NCBI GenBank assembly: GCA_910579995.1
Contig: CAJTWH010000007.1
Location: forward strand, 54,335-118,334
Source of the DNA: an uncultured Muribaculaceae bacterium
GTDB lineage: Bacteria > Bacteroidota > Bacteroidia > Bacteroidales > Muribaculaceae
Length of the DNA: 64,000 nt
Reading direction: 5' to 3'
In this document: positions 50,679 to 60,339 of the stretch, in pieces
Numbering within the stretch: position 1 is the stretch's first letter
How the letters are laid out: each line of letters starts with the position of its first letter
The notes under the pieces: generated by a model
Seen by the model: only the letters and a program-made list of their open reading frames with translations
Told to the model about the DNA's origin: nothing
The model's database searches: none
Translations under genes and position numbers: made by a program

Positions 50679-53615
50679 ATGGCTATACAAGACGATATAC
50701 AGATAATCAACGAAGGCCTGTCGTGGCTCAAGACCAACAAGCCTGAACAGTATGAGCAGGCTCTTTTCCAGATGCTCGACGGGCGTCGGCGTCTTCGCCG
50801 TCAGCTTGACGCTTTGAATGAAAATCCGGCGATAGGCGCCTTCGGCGAGAGCCAGACCGGCAAGTCGTATCAGATAAACACTCTCCTCAACCGCTATGAC
50901 AAAGCTTTTGTAATCAAGGCCGAGGGCTATCCTGAGGGGGTGGGCTTCGTAGACAAAATCAACCCTATCGGCGACGACCGCGAGGCAACCGGCGTGGTCA
51001 CCCGCATGACGAGTTTTGTCAACGACCCCGGCCGATACAACGCCAAATATCCGGTGATTGTGAAGCTGCTTACTCCCGGTCAGCTTGCCACGATACTTGC
51101 CTCAGGCTACTACTCCAATATCCGCGACTATACCACCTACTGCGAGGATGAACTACGGGAGATTTCCGAATTGCTGTGGCAGCGCTACGGCAACCGCCCC
51201 GAATTGCCCGGAGCGGCCCTTGTGGAAGACGATATCCTCGACATAAAATCTTATCTTACAAATTATCTGAAGGCAGCCACGCAGGGCTTGGCCCGCTCGA
51301 ATTATTTCGAGACCCTGACCCGCATTATCCGTCGGGTGCCGACAGGTGAATGGTCGCAGGTGCTCAAATATCTGTGGCACGAAAACGAGGTTATCACGCG
51401 CCTCTTCGAGCGCCTTTGCGCTACATTGCAGCGCATGGATTTTGCCCGTGAGGTATATGTGCCTGTCGAGACTGTAATCCATGGAGGCGAAAACCGCCGC
51501 ACTATAATGTCGGTGGCCTGCCTCAACGGTCTTGATGAAAGCGACTGGGCTATCCGCACGGATGTGTATGTGCCGGAAGGTGGCGACCGTCAGCGTCTCC
51601 GCCGCGAGGCCGATATGCCTACCAGCGAACTATGTGCGGTGAGCGCCGAGGTAGTATTCAAGATCGACGCCGAATATCTCGACGAGACCCGCACCTACTG
51701 TTACGACGAGGCTCATGCCGGCCAACCGGGATACCTGTCGCGCTCGAGCCGTGGCAAACTCGCCGACAGTGTGAGCAAATCTTTACTCCGCGATACCGAC
51801 CTTCTCGACTTCCCCGGCGCACGCAGCAACGAGCAGCAGGACGAGGCGTTCTGCACCGAAGGCGCCCGCGACAAATCTGGTCAGTCGGTGATTGTGAAGC
51901 TCTTCCTGCGTGGAAAGATCGCTTATCTTTTCAACTACTACAGCGAGAGCCACAAGATGAAGGTGCTGCTCTTCTGCCACCACCATAAACAGAGCGAGGT
52001 TAAAAACCTGCACATACTTCTTGACCAATGGGTGCGCCGCAATGTTGGCAACACCGTGGCCGAGCGAGCTGCCACTTTGGCGCGTACGGGAGGCATTTCG
52101 CCCTTGTTCCTCGTGGCCACGAAGATCAACATCGACATGACCCCCAAGAACTATGACTCCCATAACAACGCCACAGCCCTCAATACACGCTGGGAAGACC
52201 GCTTCCGCACAGTGCTTCTCGACGCAGTGCTCAACTGGAGCAATGTCGATTGGTTCCGCAACTGGTCGGCGCCGGGAGTGTCGTTCAAGGATACCTATCT
52301 GCTGCGCAGCTATGAATACTGCTCTTGCACGCCTACGGGCAATCAGATGTTCAGCGGCTATGATGTAGCCACATCGTCGCCGGAGCAGCGCCTTGAGATG
52401 GACCATGACTATTACCGCCTGCTCCACAGCACATTCGTCAACAACGGCAGTGTGCGTGAGCTCTTCTTCGACCCCGACCTTGCATGGGATGTGGTGTCTA
52501 CCCTCAACAACGACGGTTCGCTGTATATCATCGAGCGTATGGGCCGCGTGGCCGAGGCTGCCTCGCAGATTCGCAACGAACAGATGAAGCGTGAGCGCGA
52601 CGACATCATGACATCTGTGCGCAATATCCTCGACAAGGAATATGACAGCGACAATGATAACGACAAGCTGCTGCACAATATAGAGACTGCAAGCAACCTG
52701 CGCTGGGAATTTGACACCAGTTGCTCTACCGACAGTTATTATTTCGGCCATCTGCTGCAGGCTTTGCAGGTGACGGAGGCTGAGTGTCTGAGCATTGTGC
52801 ATGAACTCGTGCATGGAACCGCTATAAACAACGACCTCAACAACCTGAGCGATTATCAACTGATAATCAACCGCTGCCGCAACTTCGAGGGCTGCACTAC
52901 CGACGACGAGCGCTGGGAGCGGCTTATCAAGGCATACGGTTGGCGCACAAAAGAAAATGCGCGTCAGCAACTCGCACGCCGCAATATCGACCCTGAAGTC
53001 CTCTTCAAGCCCCGTACAAGGCCGAAGACCAACCAAGTGTTTATTGCCGACCATATAATGGATCTGTGGCGACGCAAGGTCAACTCCGAGCAACTGATGA
53101 ACACTTTTACATCGGCCGACGATGGTTTCAACCCTGTGCTGATGAAAGAGCTCGTGACTACGCTCATAGAGTCGGCCGACCGCCTCAGGCTTGCCGACAA
53201 TATAGCCGAGCGTATACGCAGCGAGGTGAATGTGGCCAATGTGTCGCAAATCAGGGAGAGCCTTGTCGCTGACATCATGGCTTCGACTCTCAACTCATTC
53301 GTCTGCGATTTCGGCTACTCCATGCTCGGTGAGCCCTTAAAGGAAAAAGCCCGCGCCATAGCCGAGGAAAACATGCTCCCGGTGTATGACTATATCTGCA
53401 AGGAACGCCGCGAGAGTTATGCTCACGATGAACTTGCCGAGATGTTCGAGCAGGCGTTCGACCGTGGGTCGGCTTTGACAGAATCGTTTGACAACCACTA
53501 CAATGAATGGCTTGAGTATATGACGATAGCCTTTGTGGTACATCTCAAACGCAGCGAGCTTCCCGCCGAAGTGAATGAGGCGCTCGGCACTCTGATCAAC
53601 CGTATAACATACTAA
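50679..53615 (+). CDS. SrfC-like dynamin-type GTPase
   Basis: A 978-residue soluble protein resembling SrfC (putative virulence factor). The P-loop is GAFGESQTGKSY (GESQTGKS, 56-63), a switch I threonine region is ATGVVTRMTS, G3 is DLLDFPG (374-380), and a G4-like TKIN is at 481-484. The large gap between G1 and G3 (over 300 residues) holds an inserted domain, unlike a simple GTPase. The C-terminal half is helical, as in dynamin-like stalks. It pairs with the SrfB-like gene, which ends 7 bases upstream. The substrate or partner is unknown. Confidence 0.75.
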   Translation: MAIQDDIQIINEGLSWLKTNKPEQYEQALFQMLDGRRRLRRQLDALNENPAIGAFGESQTGKSYQINTLLNRYDKAFVIKAEGYPEGVGFVDKINPIGDDREATGVVTRMTSFVNDPGRYNAKYPVIVKLLTPGQLATILASGYYSNIRDYTTYCEDELREISELLWQRYGNRPELPGAALVEDDILDIKSYLTNYLKAATQGLARSNYFETLTRIIRRVPTGEWSQVLKYLWHENEVITRLFERLCATLQRMDFAREVYVPVETVIHGGENRRTIMSVACLNGLDESDWAIRTDVYVPEGGDRQRLRREADMPTSELCAVSAEVVFKIDAEYLDETRTYCYDEAHAGQPGYLSRSSRGKLADSVSKSLLRDTDLLDFPGARSNEQQDEAFCTEGARDKSGQSVIVKLFLRGKIAYLFNYYSESHKMKVLLFCHHHKQSEVKNLHILLDQWVRRNVGNTVAERAATLARTGGISPLFLVATKINIDMTPKNYDSHNNATALNTRWEDRFRTVLLDAVLNWSNVDWFRNWSAPGVSFKDTYLLRSYEYCSCTPTGNQMFSGYDVATSSPEQRLEMDHDYYRLLHSTFVNNGSVRELFFDPDLAWDVVSTLNNDGSLYIIERMGRVAEAASQIRNEQMKRERDDIMTSVRNILDKEYDSDNDNDKLLHNIETASNLRWEFDTSCSTDSYYFGHLLQALQVTEAECLSIVHELVHGTAINNDLNNLSDYQLIINRCRNFEGCTTDDERWERLIKAYGWRTKENARQQLARRNIDPEVLFKPRTRPKTNQVFIADHIMDLWRRKVNSEQLMNTFTSADDGFNPVLMKELVTTLIESADRLRLADNIAERIRSEVNVANVSQIRESLVADIMASTLNSFVCDFGYSMLGEPLKEKARAIAEENMLPVYDYICKERRESYAHDELAEMFEQAFDRGSALTESFDNHYNEWLEYMTIAFVVHLKRSELPAEVNEALGTLINRITY

Positions 53616-53624
53616 TTCAAAGAT

Positions 53625-55538
53625 ATGAAACGTATACATTTCGACAGCAATGGCCCCGTGTGGTGGCATTATCCGTTCTGGAAACCGTGGGGCTGCCTCG
53701 GTTGTCTGGGCAGACTGCTGTTGTTCCTCATATTCCTGTTTATCTTCATGCTGCTGTTGAGCCAATTCCGCAGTTGCAGCAATGAGCGGGGCTCGCGCGC
53801 GGCAGATGAAGAGCTTGTGGTGGTTGAAACCCCGGCAGAAGGCACTCTCCCTCCCATCAACGATGATGATGTGATTGAAGACGAGGGTCGGCGTATAGTT
53901 GCCAATCGTCTCAATGTGCTCTTTCAGGCTGAAGTCGGCCAAAGCGATATAGAGCGTTGGAGCGAGCGCTTCAAGGAACTCTACCCCGGTGACGAATACA
54001 AGATACTTTTCTGCGATATCAATACCAAGCTCATGGCTCTTGAAGTGCCGGCCGAAAAACGCCGCGAGCTTATCACAGAACTGCCGCAGCAGATACCGGA
54101 TATACCTTTCCTCGTGTTTGAAGAGGGTGTGATGGATATGGGTTACCGCCCCAACGACACTGCTTTAGGCAATGCTGACAAGTCTTGGCACCTTGAGGCC
54201 GTGAAAGCCTACGACGCATGGGATCTCACAAAAGGCAGCGATAAGGTGATTGTGGCGGTTGTCGACAGTTATTTCGACCTCAGTAATCCGGAATTTTCGG
54301 CGACATCAATCACCCGCCCTTATAATGTATGGGATGGCAGCGACAATGTGGCCGTCCCCGATACTTATAACCCCGGCAATCCCGACCCTGTCCTGTGCCA
54401 TGGCACTATGGTGGCCGCGCTCGCCCTCGGCGGGATGGATAACGGCCATGGCAGTGCCGGCATAGCGCCAGATTGCACATTCATGCCCATCAGTCTGGGC
54501 TCTCGTTTCGGCTGCCTCGCCATGCTTCAAGGCCTGCTTTTCGCAGTCAACCACGGCGCTCAGGTTGTGAATATCTCCGCCGGCATGAGCTTTGCCGAGG
54601 AAGTGGCTTCATGGCCTGTCGACCGTCAGATAGAGATGGCACGCCGCGAGCTGCTGGCGCAGGAGGATGTGTGGAAATATGTCTTCGACATGTGCGAGAA
54701 ATATCATGTCACCATTGTGTGGGCTGCCGGCAATGAGAATGTGTTCACCGCCCTCGACGCTTCCAAGCGTGGCAGCAATACCATAAAGGTATCTGCTGTA
54801 GACCGCAATCTCGCCAAAGCCACATTCAGCAACTTCGGCAACTTTGCCGAGCGCCGGATCTTCGAGTCGACTGTTTCCGCTCCCGGCACCAAGGTTTTCG
54901 GTGAGCTTCCCGGCGGTGGCGAGATGGCTGTAGACGGCACAAGTTTCTCCGCCCCTATAGTAGCCGGTGCTGTCGGTCTTATGAAGAGTCTCGATATCTC
55001 ATTGACAACCCAAGAGATATCGGCGATATTGCAGGAGACGGGCAGGGTAGTGGCCACTCGCAGCACCATCGGCCCGATAATCCAGTTGCGCCCGGCTCTC
55101 GACAAGGTTATCGACGGCTTCCTTCCCTTCGATACTTTCAAGGAAGTGATTGCCAACGTACCCGGCGACAGCATACGCTATGCCACCACGCTAATGCGCC
55201 CGCTGCGATATACTGAGGAATCGGACTCAACGATGTTGCCTCCGCTGGTGCAGCTTTCGTTTGTATTCAAAGGCGATGGTAAAGGACGTGTGTACTATAC
55301 CTCCAATCTTGACCCCGAACATCCGTGGGTGGGCGACATTACCTATACTGTTAACGGTGATAAGGTTGAGATAGTGCAGCCGGCCACAGCACCCATACTC
55401 GGCAGCGCCACCGATGAAAACGGCTTTAATCCGGCCAAGTTCAGGGTAGGGGCCGACAGCCGAGGCAAAGCAATAATCGAACATATCGAATCAGAATCGA
55501 TACCTGAGGAATATACACCTTATATTAAAAAGGCTTGA
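53625..55538 (+). CDS. Membrane-anchored subtilisin-like serine protease
   Basis: A 637-residue S8 peptidase. A Trp-rich N-terminus (VWWHYPFWKPWG) leads to a membrane helix LLLFLIFLFIFMLLLSQF (about 31-48), probably a type II anchor placing the protease in the periplasm. Residues 90-170 resemble an I9-like propeptide. The catalytic residues are all present: Asp214 in AVVDSYFD (unusual, with DSY replacing the normal D-T/S-G), His259 in LCHGTMVA, Asn370 in WAAGNEN and Ser440 in DGTSFSAP. A beta-rich C-terminal domain of about 140 residues follows. It is 9 bases after the SrfC-like gene. Confidence 0.88.
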   Translation: MKRIHFDSNGPVWWHYPFWKPWGCLGCLGRLLLFLIFLFIFMLLLSQFRSCSNERGSRAADEELVVVETPAEGTLPPINDDDVIEDEGRRIVANRLNVLFQAEVGQSDIERWSERFKELYPGDEYKILFCDINTKLMALEVPAEKRRELITELPQQIPDIPFLVFEEGVMDMGYRPNDTALGNADKSWHLEAVKAYDAWDLTKGSDKVIVAVVDSYFDLSNPEFSATSITRPYNVWDGSDNVAVPDTYNPGNPDPVLCHGTMVAALALGGMDNGHGSAGIAPDCTFMPISLGSRFGCLAMLQGLLFAVNHGAQVVNISAGMSFAEEVASWPVDRQIEMARRELLAQEDVWKYVFDMCEKYHVTIVWAAGNENVFTALDASKRGSNTIKVSAVDRNLAKATFSNFGNFAERRIFESTVSAPGTKVFGELPGGGEMAVDGTSFSAPIVAGAVGLMKSLDISLTTQEISAILQETGRVVATRSTIGPIIQLRPALDKVIDGFLPFDTFKEVIANVPGDSIRYATTLMRPLRYTEESDSTMLPPLVQLSFVFKGDGKGRVYYTSNLDPEHPWVGDITYTVNGDKVEIVQPATAPILGSATDENGFNPAKFRVGADSRGKAIIEHIESESIPEEYTPYIKKA

Positions 55539-55541
55539 GAA

Positions 55542-56522
55542 ATGGAAAAGAAGACAGGATTGTCAATTGCCAATATGCTTAGTGTGATAGGTCTTATAGG
55601 CCTTGGACTTGGCACGGCGATGGGCATTGTGCTTGAAGGAAAAGAAGTTGCCATAGCGATAGGCTGCGGTGCCGGAGTGTTTATTCTCGGCATTTTAGGT
55701 CTTTTCCTTGCCGTGAAGGCAAAAAAGGCTGAAAGTGAATTTGGCAAATGGCGTAAATATGAATATCTCGGATTGGCGCTGTGTATAGGCGTGATAGCCT
55801 TTTCTGCCCAACCGTGTATGTATTCGGCTAATTTCATAATTTCCAACCGCTCATTACGCGAGGCCGGCGACAGCGATATTGCCACGGTAAGAGGGATGAT
55901 TACAAGATTCAAGGCTCAGGAGGCCGACCGCCTCAACCTCACCCGCGAGGGGCTTGACAATTATCTGTCGTTCAATCCGTCGGTGGTGTCGTCGAGTCTG
56001 CAGAGCTTTATTATCTATGAGGTCATGCACGGCTCGCCGGGCATTTTCAACCGTCATGTGCTCAATGAATATGTGGCGGAGAAATCGTATCTCATTGAGC
56101 ATGGCAACTTTAATGAAGACCTTTTCGGCAAGTATAATCATGAACTCGATATGATATCCTCACGCCTAACAAACTTTGACTTCGCCGATTTCCCGTCGAT
56201 GGCCACTGCGCTGACGGCCTTGTCAGACTCTGTTGGGGCTAATCTGACAGCATTGTCGTATAACTTCAATTTCGGCAACATAGGCCTGAACGACAGAGGT
56301 ATCTACGACTATGAGCCCACCGCCGGCTATGAATATACCGAGCGGGCCACTACTTTCGGCGCTAAGTATGCGGCCATGTTCACCCCCGGCTTGGGTGCTA
56401 TCGGGCTTTTCGCAGCCTTTGCGCTGCTTTATATACTTGATTATTTTCTTGAATTCCGTAGTCTGCGAGTGCCTGTCAAGCAAGGCCCCAAGATATCAGA
56501 CAACGACGGTTTACCCCTTTAG
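55542..56522 (+). CDS. Four-helix membrane protein of the Srf-like operon, unknown family
   Basis: A 326-residue protein. Three N-terminal helices (about 9-31, 36-58, 75-95: ANMLSVIGLIGLGLGTAMGI, IGCGAGVFILGILGLFLAV, YLGLALCIGVIAFSAQP) are followed by a loop of about 175 mostly polar residues, and a fourth helix (about 282-305: LGAIGLFAAFALLYILDYFL). The loop is likely periplasmic and contains no Cys pairs. I do not recognise the family. It starts 3 bases after the protease stop, so it is cotranslated with it and may be its substrate, regulator or platform. Confidence 0.7.
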   Translation: MEKKTGLSIANMLSVIGLIGLGLGTAMGIVLEGKEVAIAIGCGAGVFILGILGLFLAVKAKKAESEFGKWRKYEYLGLALCIGVIAFSAQPCMYSANFIISNRSLREAGDSDIATVRGMITRFKAQEADRLNLTREGLDNYLSFNPSVVSSSLQSFIIYEVMHGSPGIFNRHVLNEYVAEKSYLIEHGNFNEDLFGKYNHELDMISSRLTNFDFADFPSMATALTALSDSVGANLTALSYNFNFGNIGLNDRGIYDYEPTAGYEYTERATTFGAKYAAMFTPGLGAIGLFAAFALLYILDYFLEFRSLRVPVKQGPKISDNDGLPL

Positions 56523-56533
56523 AGCTAAGATTT

Positions 56534-58492
56534 ATGGCACTGAACGATCATATAGAACGCTGGGCGCTCCAGCAGAGTGTAGACCGCCTTGCATTGGCTG
56601 TAGCCAACGGGCAGGTGACACTTGACGACCTTGGTGATATCGCCCGCCGCAAACCGGTATTTGCCTCAAAGTTCGCCCTCGTGCAGCAACAGCTTGAGGC
56701 CATGCCCAATCCGAAAGAACAGGAAGATTTCGACCGTATTAAGAGTGATTACGATTCTTTATTGCGTGGAGAAGAACAGCTCACTCTCATGCAGTCATAC
56801 CTTGCCAAATGGAGTGCGAACTCAGCTGCCGCCGACAGGGTGAGAATGGTGAAAGAATGGTATGGCGAGATCAAGGAAGACCGTGATTTCAGCCGCCTTA
56901 AGGATAGGGCCGAGGCTGATATTGCCGCTTATAACCAAACGGGTAAAATACCGTCGGTTGAGATTGTGCAGGCTCTTCAGATGTATCTCAACGAGTGGAA
57001 ATGCAGCGGCACTCCCGCTTCCGACCTTCACTTGAATATGGTGGAAGATTGGCTTTCGCAGATAAAAAATATGCGTGCAGCCAAGATGAAATCAGATTGG
57101 GAGCGCCTTTTCGACAGCAATGGCAAGCTTAAAAGCATTGAAGAACTCAAGAATTTTGCGATAGAATATTCTTCAGATCCGTCATATAGCGGACGTATCG
57201 ACGACGCTTATTGGGCATGGGCGATGTCGCAGCCTGATGTGCTTGCGGCTGCTTCTGACTATGACACATATTTCCATCATGTAGGCAATCATTCGGCAGA
57301 AATTGCCAATCTGCAGAATATGAGCGCTGAATGGCAGGCCGTCGACCAGTCAGATATTTTCGAGGTGATAGACTACCTTGAAGACCACCCCGATTCTCCA
57401 TTTAAGGAAAGCGCAAAAAGCCTCATGGAGGTGCTCAAACGCGATGAGATTGACCGTATGCTCACAAGTCCGGCAACATATTCCGACGCAAAATTCCGTC
57501 GTCTCGCCGGCTCCGGCGCCTGCTCGAAAGAAGAGCTTGTGGAGGCTGTAGGCGGCAGTGAGGAGGTATACGAGCGAATAATGAATCTTCCTAATGAGCC
57601 AGTTATAGAAATTCCTAATCCACTTGATCAGCTATTTACCAAAGGAGGGGTAGGGCAGACAGATATAGTTTTCTTTGGAATGCCATCAAGCGGCAAGACC
57701 TGCGTGCTTACTGGGCTCTTTGCAAGCGAACGTTTGGCAGCTGATACATCAGATTGGAATGGTAAATATGCCAATGCATTAAAAAAGTTCGGAGAGTGTA
57801 TGACAGCCCCGCCTCGTACCCAAACCCGTTTTGTTGCAGTGATTAGTTGTGAGATATATAAAAAGGATAAGAAACGTGAGCTCAAGGTGCCGTTTAATCT
57901 CGTGGATATGGCGGGTGAGGATTTTCAGAACCAGATAGTTCAGATTGACGACCTTGAAAATGCTACGGTATCATTCGCCTCTATGGGTGATGGTGCTCCG
58001 GAGATTCTCGCCAACAGTCACGACAAAGTCTTTTTTGTGCTCGTTGACCCTACAGCAACTGGTCAACGTGAAATGATACAAAAAGATGCTATCCGCACAC
58101 TTATAAGTCTCTTTGAAAATCCTACCAACAGGCAGATAATGAGTCGTGTGCGCGGCCTGCACTTTATCGTGACAAAGGCTGATACCTTGCTCGACAACAG
58201 GCAGAAAAGCGCATGCAGGGCAGTGCATAAGATTCTCAATGAAGCAACGCGTACCAAACTGCGCAACTTCTGCCGTGATTTGGGTATCAATTCATCTACC
58301 GAGCAAGACCTCGACGGCCGTCCGCGGGTATTCTGCTTCAGCCTCGGCAAGTTCCATCCCGGTAATATCTACTCAGGCTCGCAGCGCGACTCAGAGACAA
58401 TCATAAATGTGATAAGCGATTATGTCGTGGCCGAGCGACAAGAGACAGTCGGCCGCAAGGTGCGTAAGTTTTTCACCCAACCTATATTCTGA
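56534..58492 (+). CDS. TRAFAC-like GTPase with helical-repeat N-terminus
   Basis: A 652-residue soluble protein. Residues 1 to about 360 are helical with imperfect repeats: SYLAKWSANSAAADRVRMVK and MYLNEWKCSGTPASDLHLN each precede a W-rich helix, and FEVIDYLEDHPDSPFKES is of the same type. The G domain has Walker A GMPSSGKT (382-389), G3 DMAGE (458-462) and G4 TKAD (547-550). GEDFQNQ after G3 and VLVDPTATGQ point to a GTPase with a separate switch. Gly-Met-Pro-Ser-Ser-Gly-Lys-Thr is intact. I cannot tell the subfamily; a double-GTPase-type or conflict-system GTPase is possible. Confidence 0.75.
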   Translation: MALNDHIERWALQQSVDRLALAVANGQVTLDDLGDIARRKPVFASKFALVQQQLEAMPNPKEQEDFDRIKSDYDSLLRGEEQLTLMQSYLAKWSANSAAADRVRMVKEWYGEIKEDRDFSRLKDRAEADIAAYNQTGKIPSVEIVQALQMYLNEWKCSGTPASDLHLNMVEDWLSQIKNMRAAKMKSDWERLFDSNGKLKSIEELKNFAIEYSSDPSYSGRIDDAYWAWAMSQPDVLAAASDYDTYFHHVGNHSAEIANLQNMSAEWQAVDQSDIFEVIDYLEDHPDSPFKESAKSLMEVLKRDEIDRMLTSPATYSDAKFRRLAGSGACSKEELVEAVGGSEEVYERIMNLPNEPVIEIPNPLDQLFTKGGVGQTDIVFFGMPSSGKTCVLTGLFASERLAADTSDWNGKYANALKKFGECMTAPPRTQTRFVAVISCEIYKKDKKRELKVPFNLVDMAGEDFQNQIVQIDDLENATVSFASMGDGAPEILANSHDKVFFVLVDPTATGQREMIQKDAIRTLISLFENPTNRQIMSRVRGLHFIVTKADTLLDNRQKSACRAVHKILNEATRTKLRNFCRDLGINSSTEQDLDGRPRVFCFSLGKFHPGNIYSGSQRDSETIINVISDYVVAERQETVGRKVRKFFTQPIF

Positions 58493-58497
58493 CAGTT

Positions 58498-60339
58498 ATG
58501 GATAAAACAATAGGACTGCAGATTGCAGGCTGCAGCGAACAAGGTTTCGACGACCTACTCTCAATAAACTGGCAAGGCAAGAATCTTTCGGATTTTATGC
58601 CTCGTCGGGAAAACTACAGCTTTCCGATAGCATATTTTGCCTGTATAGACTCTGAATACCAGACCTACGAGGCGGTGATATGCAAATTCAAGGGTCTTGA
58701 TGTGCGCCACTCGGCTTTTCAGGTTGCCATACGCATACCGGTCGGGTATGGACTGATTGACAAGGGTGGCAACCGTGTGAGCCCGGGTGTGGTGCTGAGG
58801 CCTATACTCAAAAAGGTTGTAGATGAGCATTTGAAGTTGTTTGAGGATACTTACGAGTATCGCAGAAGACAAGTTCCTGTATTTGTTCAGAGTGATTATG
58901 AGGCACTTCTCCAAGCGTATCATATAGCTCCTATGTGGGGGCCGATGGTCGATATGGGTGGTTCGCGGCCCGTGTATGTCAATGGCGGATCTGACGATGA
59001 TATCGACAGAAAACTTCTTCACTTGCCTTATATATATCGTTTCAGCGACGCGCAGTGGGTGGAGATAGGAGCTTTCAGTACATCGGTAGCTACAACAGCA
59101 CTTACAGATGAGGAAATGAATGCTGAGTCTGAGATAAGTGTGCATATCAATGATAAGCTCGGCTCGGTGGCCTCGCGTACGCTTGGGGTCGTGCCCATGC
59201 ATCTGAGCTCAGACTCATTTGGCTATAATGCTGAGATATATGATGTTGTAAAATTGAAACTCACGCGGGAGGACGTCCTCAGAAGTTTTCGAGAGAATAA
59301 GCTCAGAGCGGAAAGCAAGGGCTATGAGGTGGCAATCTTACCCACTAAAGGTGTCGTTTCGGTGGTATTCAATCCTCCTTTGAGGCGTAAGATATTCGAC
59401 ATACAGTTTAAAGGCAACGGTGTTGCTGACCGTGAAAAAGAAATAGGCGAGCAGTTGCTCTATAATGGCAATAAAGTAAATAATTGCCGTGTAGCCTTTG
59501 AGGGTGCGCAGATCAAGACCTTTGAGAATCTGTCGTCCGACGAGTTGCGGCAATGTTTCTCGCTCACTCCCTTGTCGAGATTTATTTTAGAAAAGATCAG
59601 GCGCGACGGCAGTGTGATTTCTGTCACGCTCAAGCTCAAAGAAGAGCCAAAGCCGAAACCGGTTGAGGCGTCGCCGGCTCCAAGGTTTCAGCTCAAGAAA
59701 GAGTCTGACGGTGATACGCTGAAAAAGTTGAGGGTCTTTGTTGATGGAAAAGAAGATCTGCCTGAGCCGATGATTTTGACTCAGACAAATGCGGCAGGGG
59801 TGATCAGCGAGACTGTCTTCAACAGCTTCGAACTTGTTACAACTGCCGAGAGCAACCATGTAGATCTGCTGTTTGCAGAAATTTCGGGTTCTCCGAAGAT
59901 TGAACTCCGCGTAGGGCGTCCGTCGCTATATAAGGGAACTGTCAGCCCGTCGGAAATCGAAGGCGTGGATTACGAGACTACTTTGCGCCACCGCAAAGCT
60001 GCATTTACTCGTTTCTTCTCGATATTTAAATGGCGCGAGATGAGCGGTTCGTGGCCGATATATCGTGCCATATCGGTGGCAGTGGCAGCTGTATTCCTTT
60101 GTGTGCTGTGCTTTTTTGCAGGCGTATTTTCAAGCGGCTGTGGAGTGTTGGGCGAGTGGCGCGATGTCTTCACCGGTCAGGAACCTGTTGAAACGGTCAA
60201 CAATGACTTCAAACCTGAAGTAGCTCCCGAGCCTAAAGAAGAGCCTAAGGTCGATACGCCCAAGGAGCTTACTGACACTACGAAGACTGAGGAGCCTGAT
60301 TCAATCACAGTAAAAGCCCCGGAGAATGAGAATCCTTAA
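58498..60339 (+). CDS. Large single-pass membrane protein, unknown family
   Basis: A 613-residue protein. Residues 1 to about 520 are soluble with no signal peptide. A membrane helix (ISVAVAAVFLCVLCFFAGVF, about 525-545) follows, and the tail of about 60 residues is Pro/Glu/Lys-rich (APEPKEEPKVDTPKELTD). The topology is therefore probably N-in/C-out. Beginning MDKTIGLQIAGCSEQGFDDL, it is directly after the GTPase gene (5 bases), so I suspect an associated adaptor. A central Pro/Lys-rich linker (EEPKPKPVEASPAPR) separates two globular parts. No motif identifies a fold. Confidence 0.65.
   Translation: MDKTIGLQIAGCSEQGFDDLLSINWQGKNLSDFMPRRENYSFPIAYFACIDSEYQTYEAVICKFKGLDVRHSAFQVAIRIPVGYGLIDKGGNRVSPGVVLRPILKKVVDEHLKLFEDTYEYRRRQVPVFVQSDYEALLQAYHIAPMWGPMVDMGGSRPVYVNGGSDDDIDRKLLHLPYIYRFSDAQWVEIGAFSTSVATTALTDEEMNAESEISVHINDKLGSVASRTLGVVPMHLSSDSFGYNAEIYDVVKLKLTREDVLRSFRENKLRAESKGYEVAILPTKGVVSVVFNPPLRRKIFDIQFKGNGVADREKEIGEQLLYNGNKVNNCRVAFEGAQIKTFENLSSDELRQCFSLTPLSRFILEKIRRDGSVISVTLKLKEEPKPKPVEASPAPRFQLKKESDGDTLKKLRVFVDGKEDLPEPMILTQTNAAGVISETVFNSFELVTTAESNHVDLLFAEISGSPKIELRVGRPSLYKGTVSPSEIEGVDYETTLRHRKAAFTRFFSIFKWREMSGSWPIYRAISVAVAAVFLCVLCFFAGVFSSGCGVLGEWRDVFTGQEPVETVNNDFKPEVAPEPKEEPKVDTPKELTDTTKTEEPDSITVKAPENENP

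Noticed and set aside
51783..53249. A 488-codon open frame antisense to the SrfC-like gene
   Set aside because: The sense frame has Walker A, DFPG and TKIN motifs; the antisense product is His/Val-rich and featureless.
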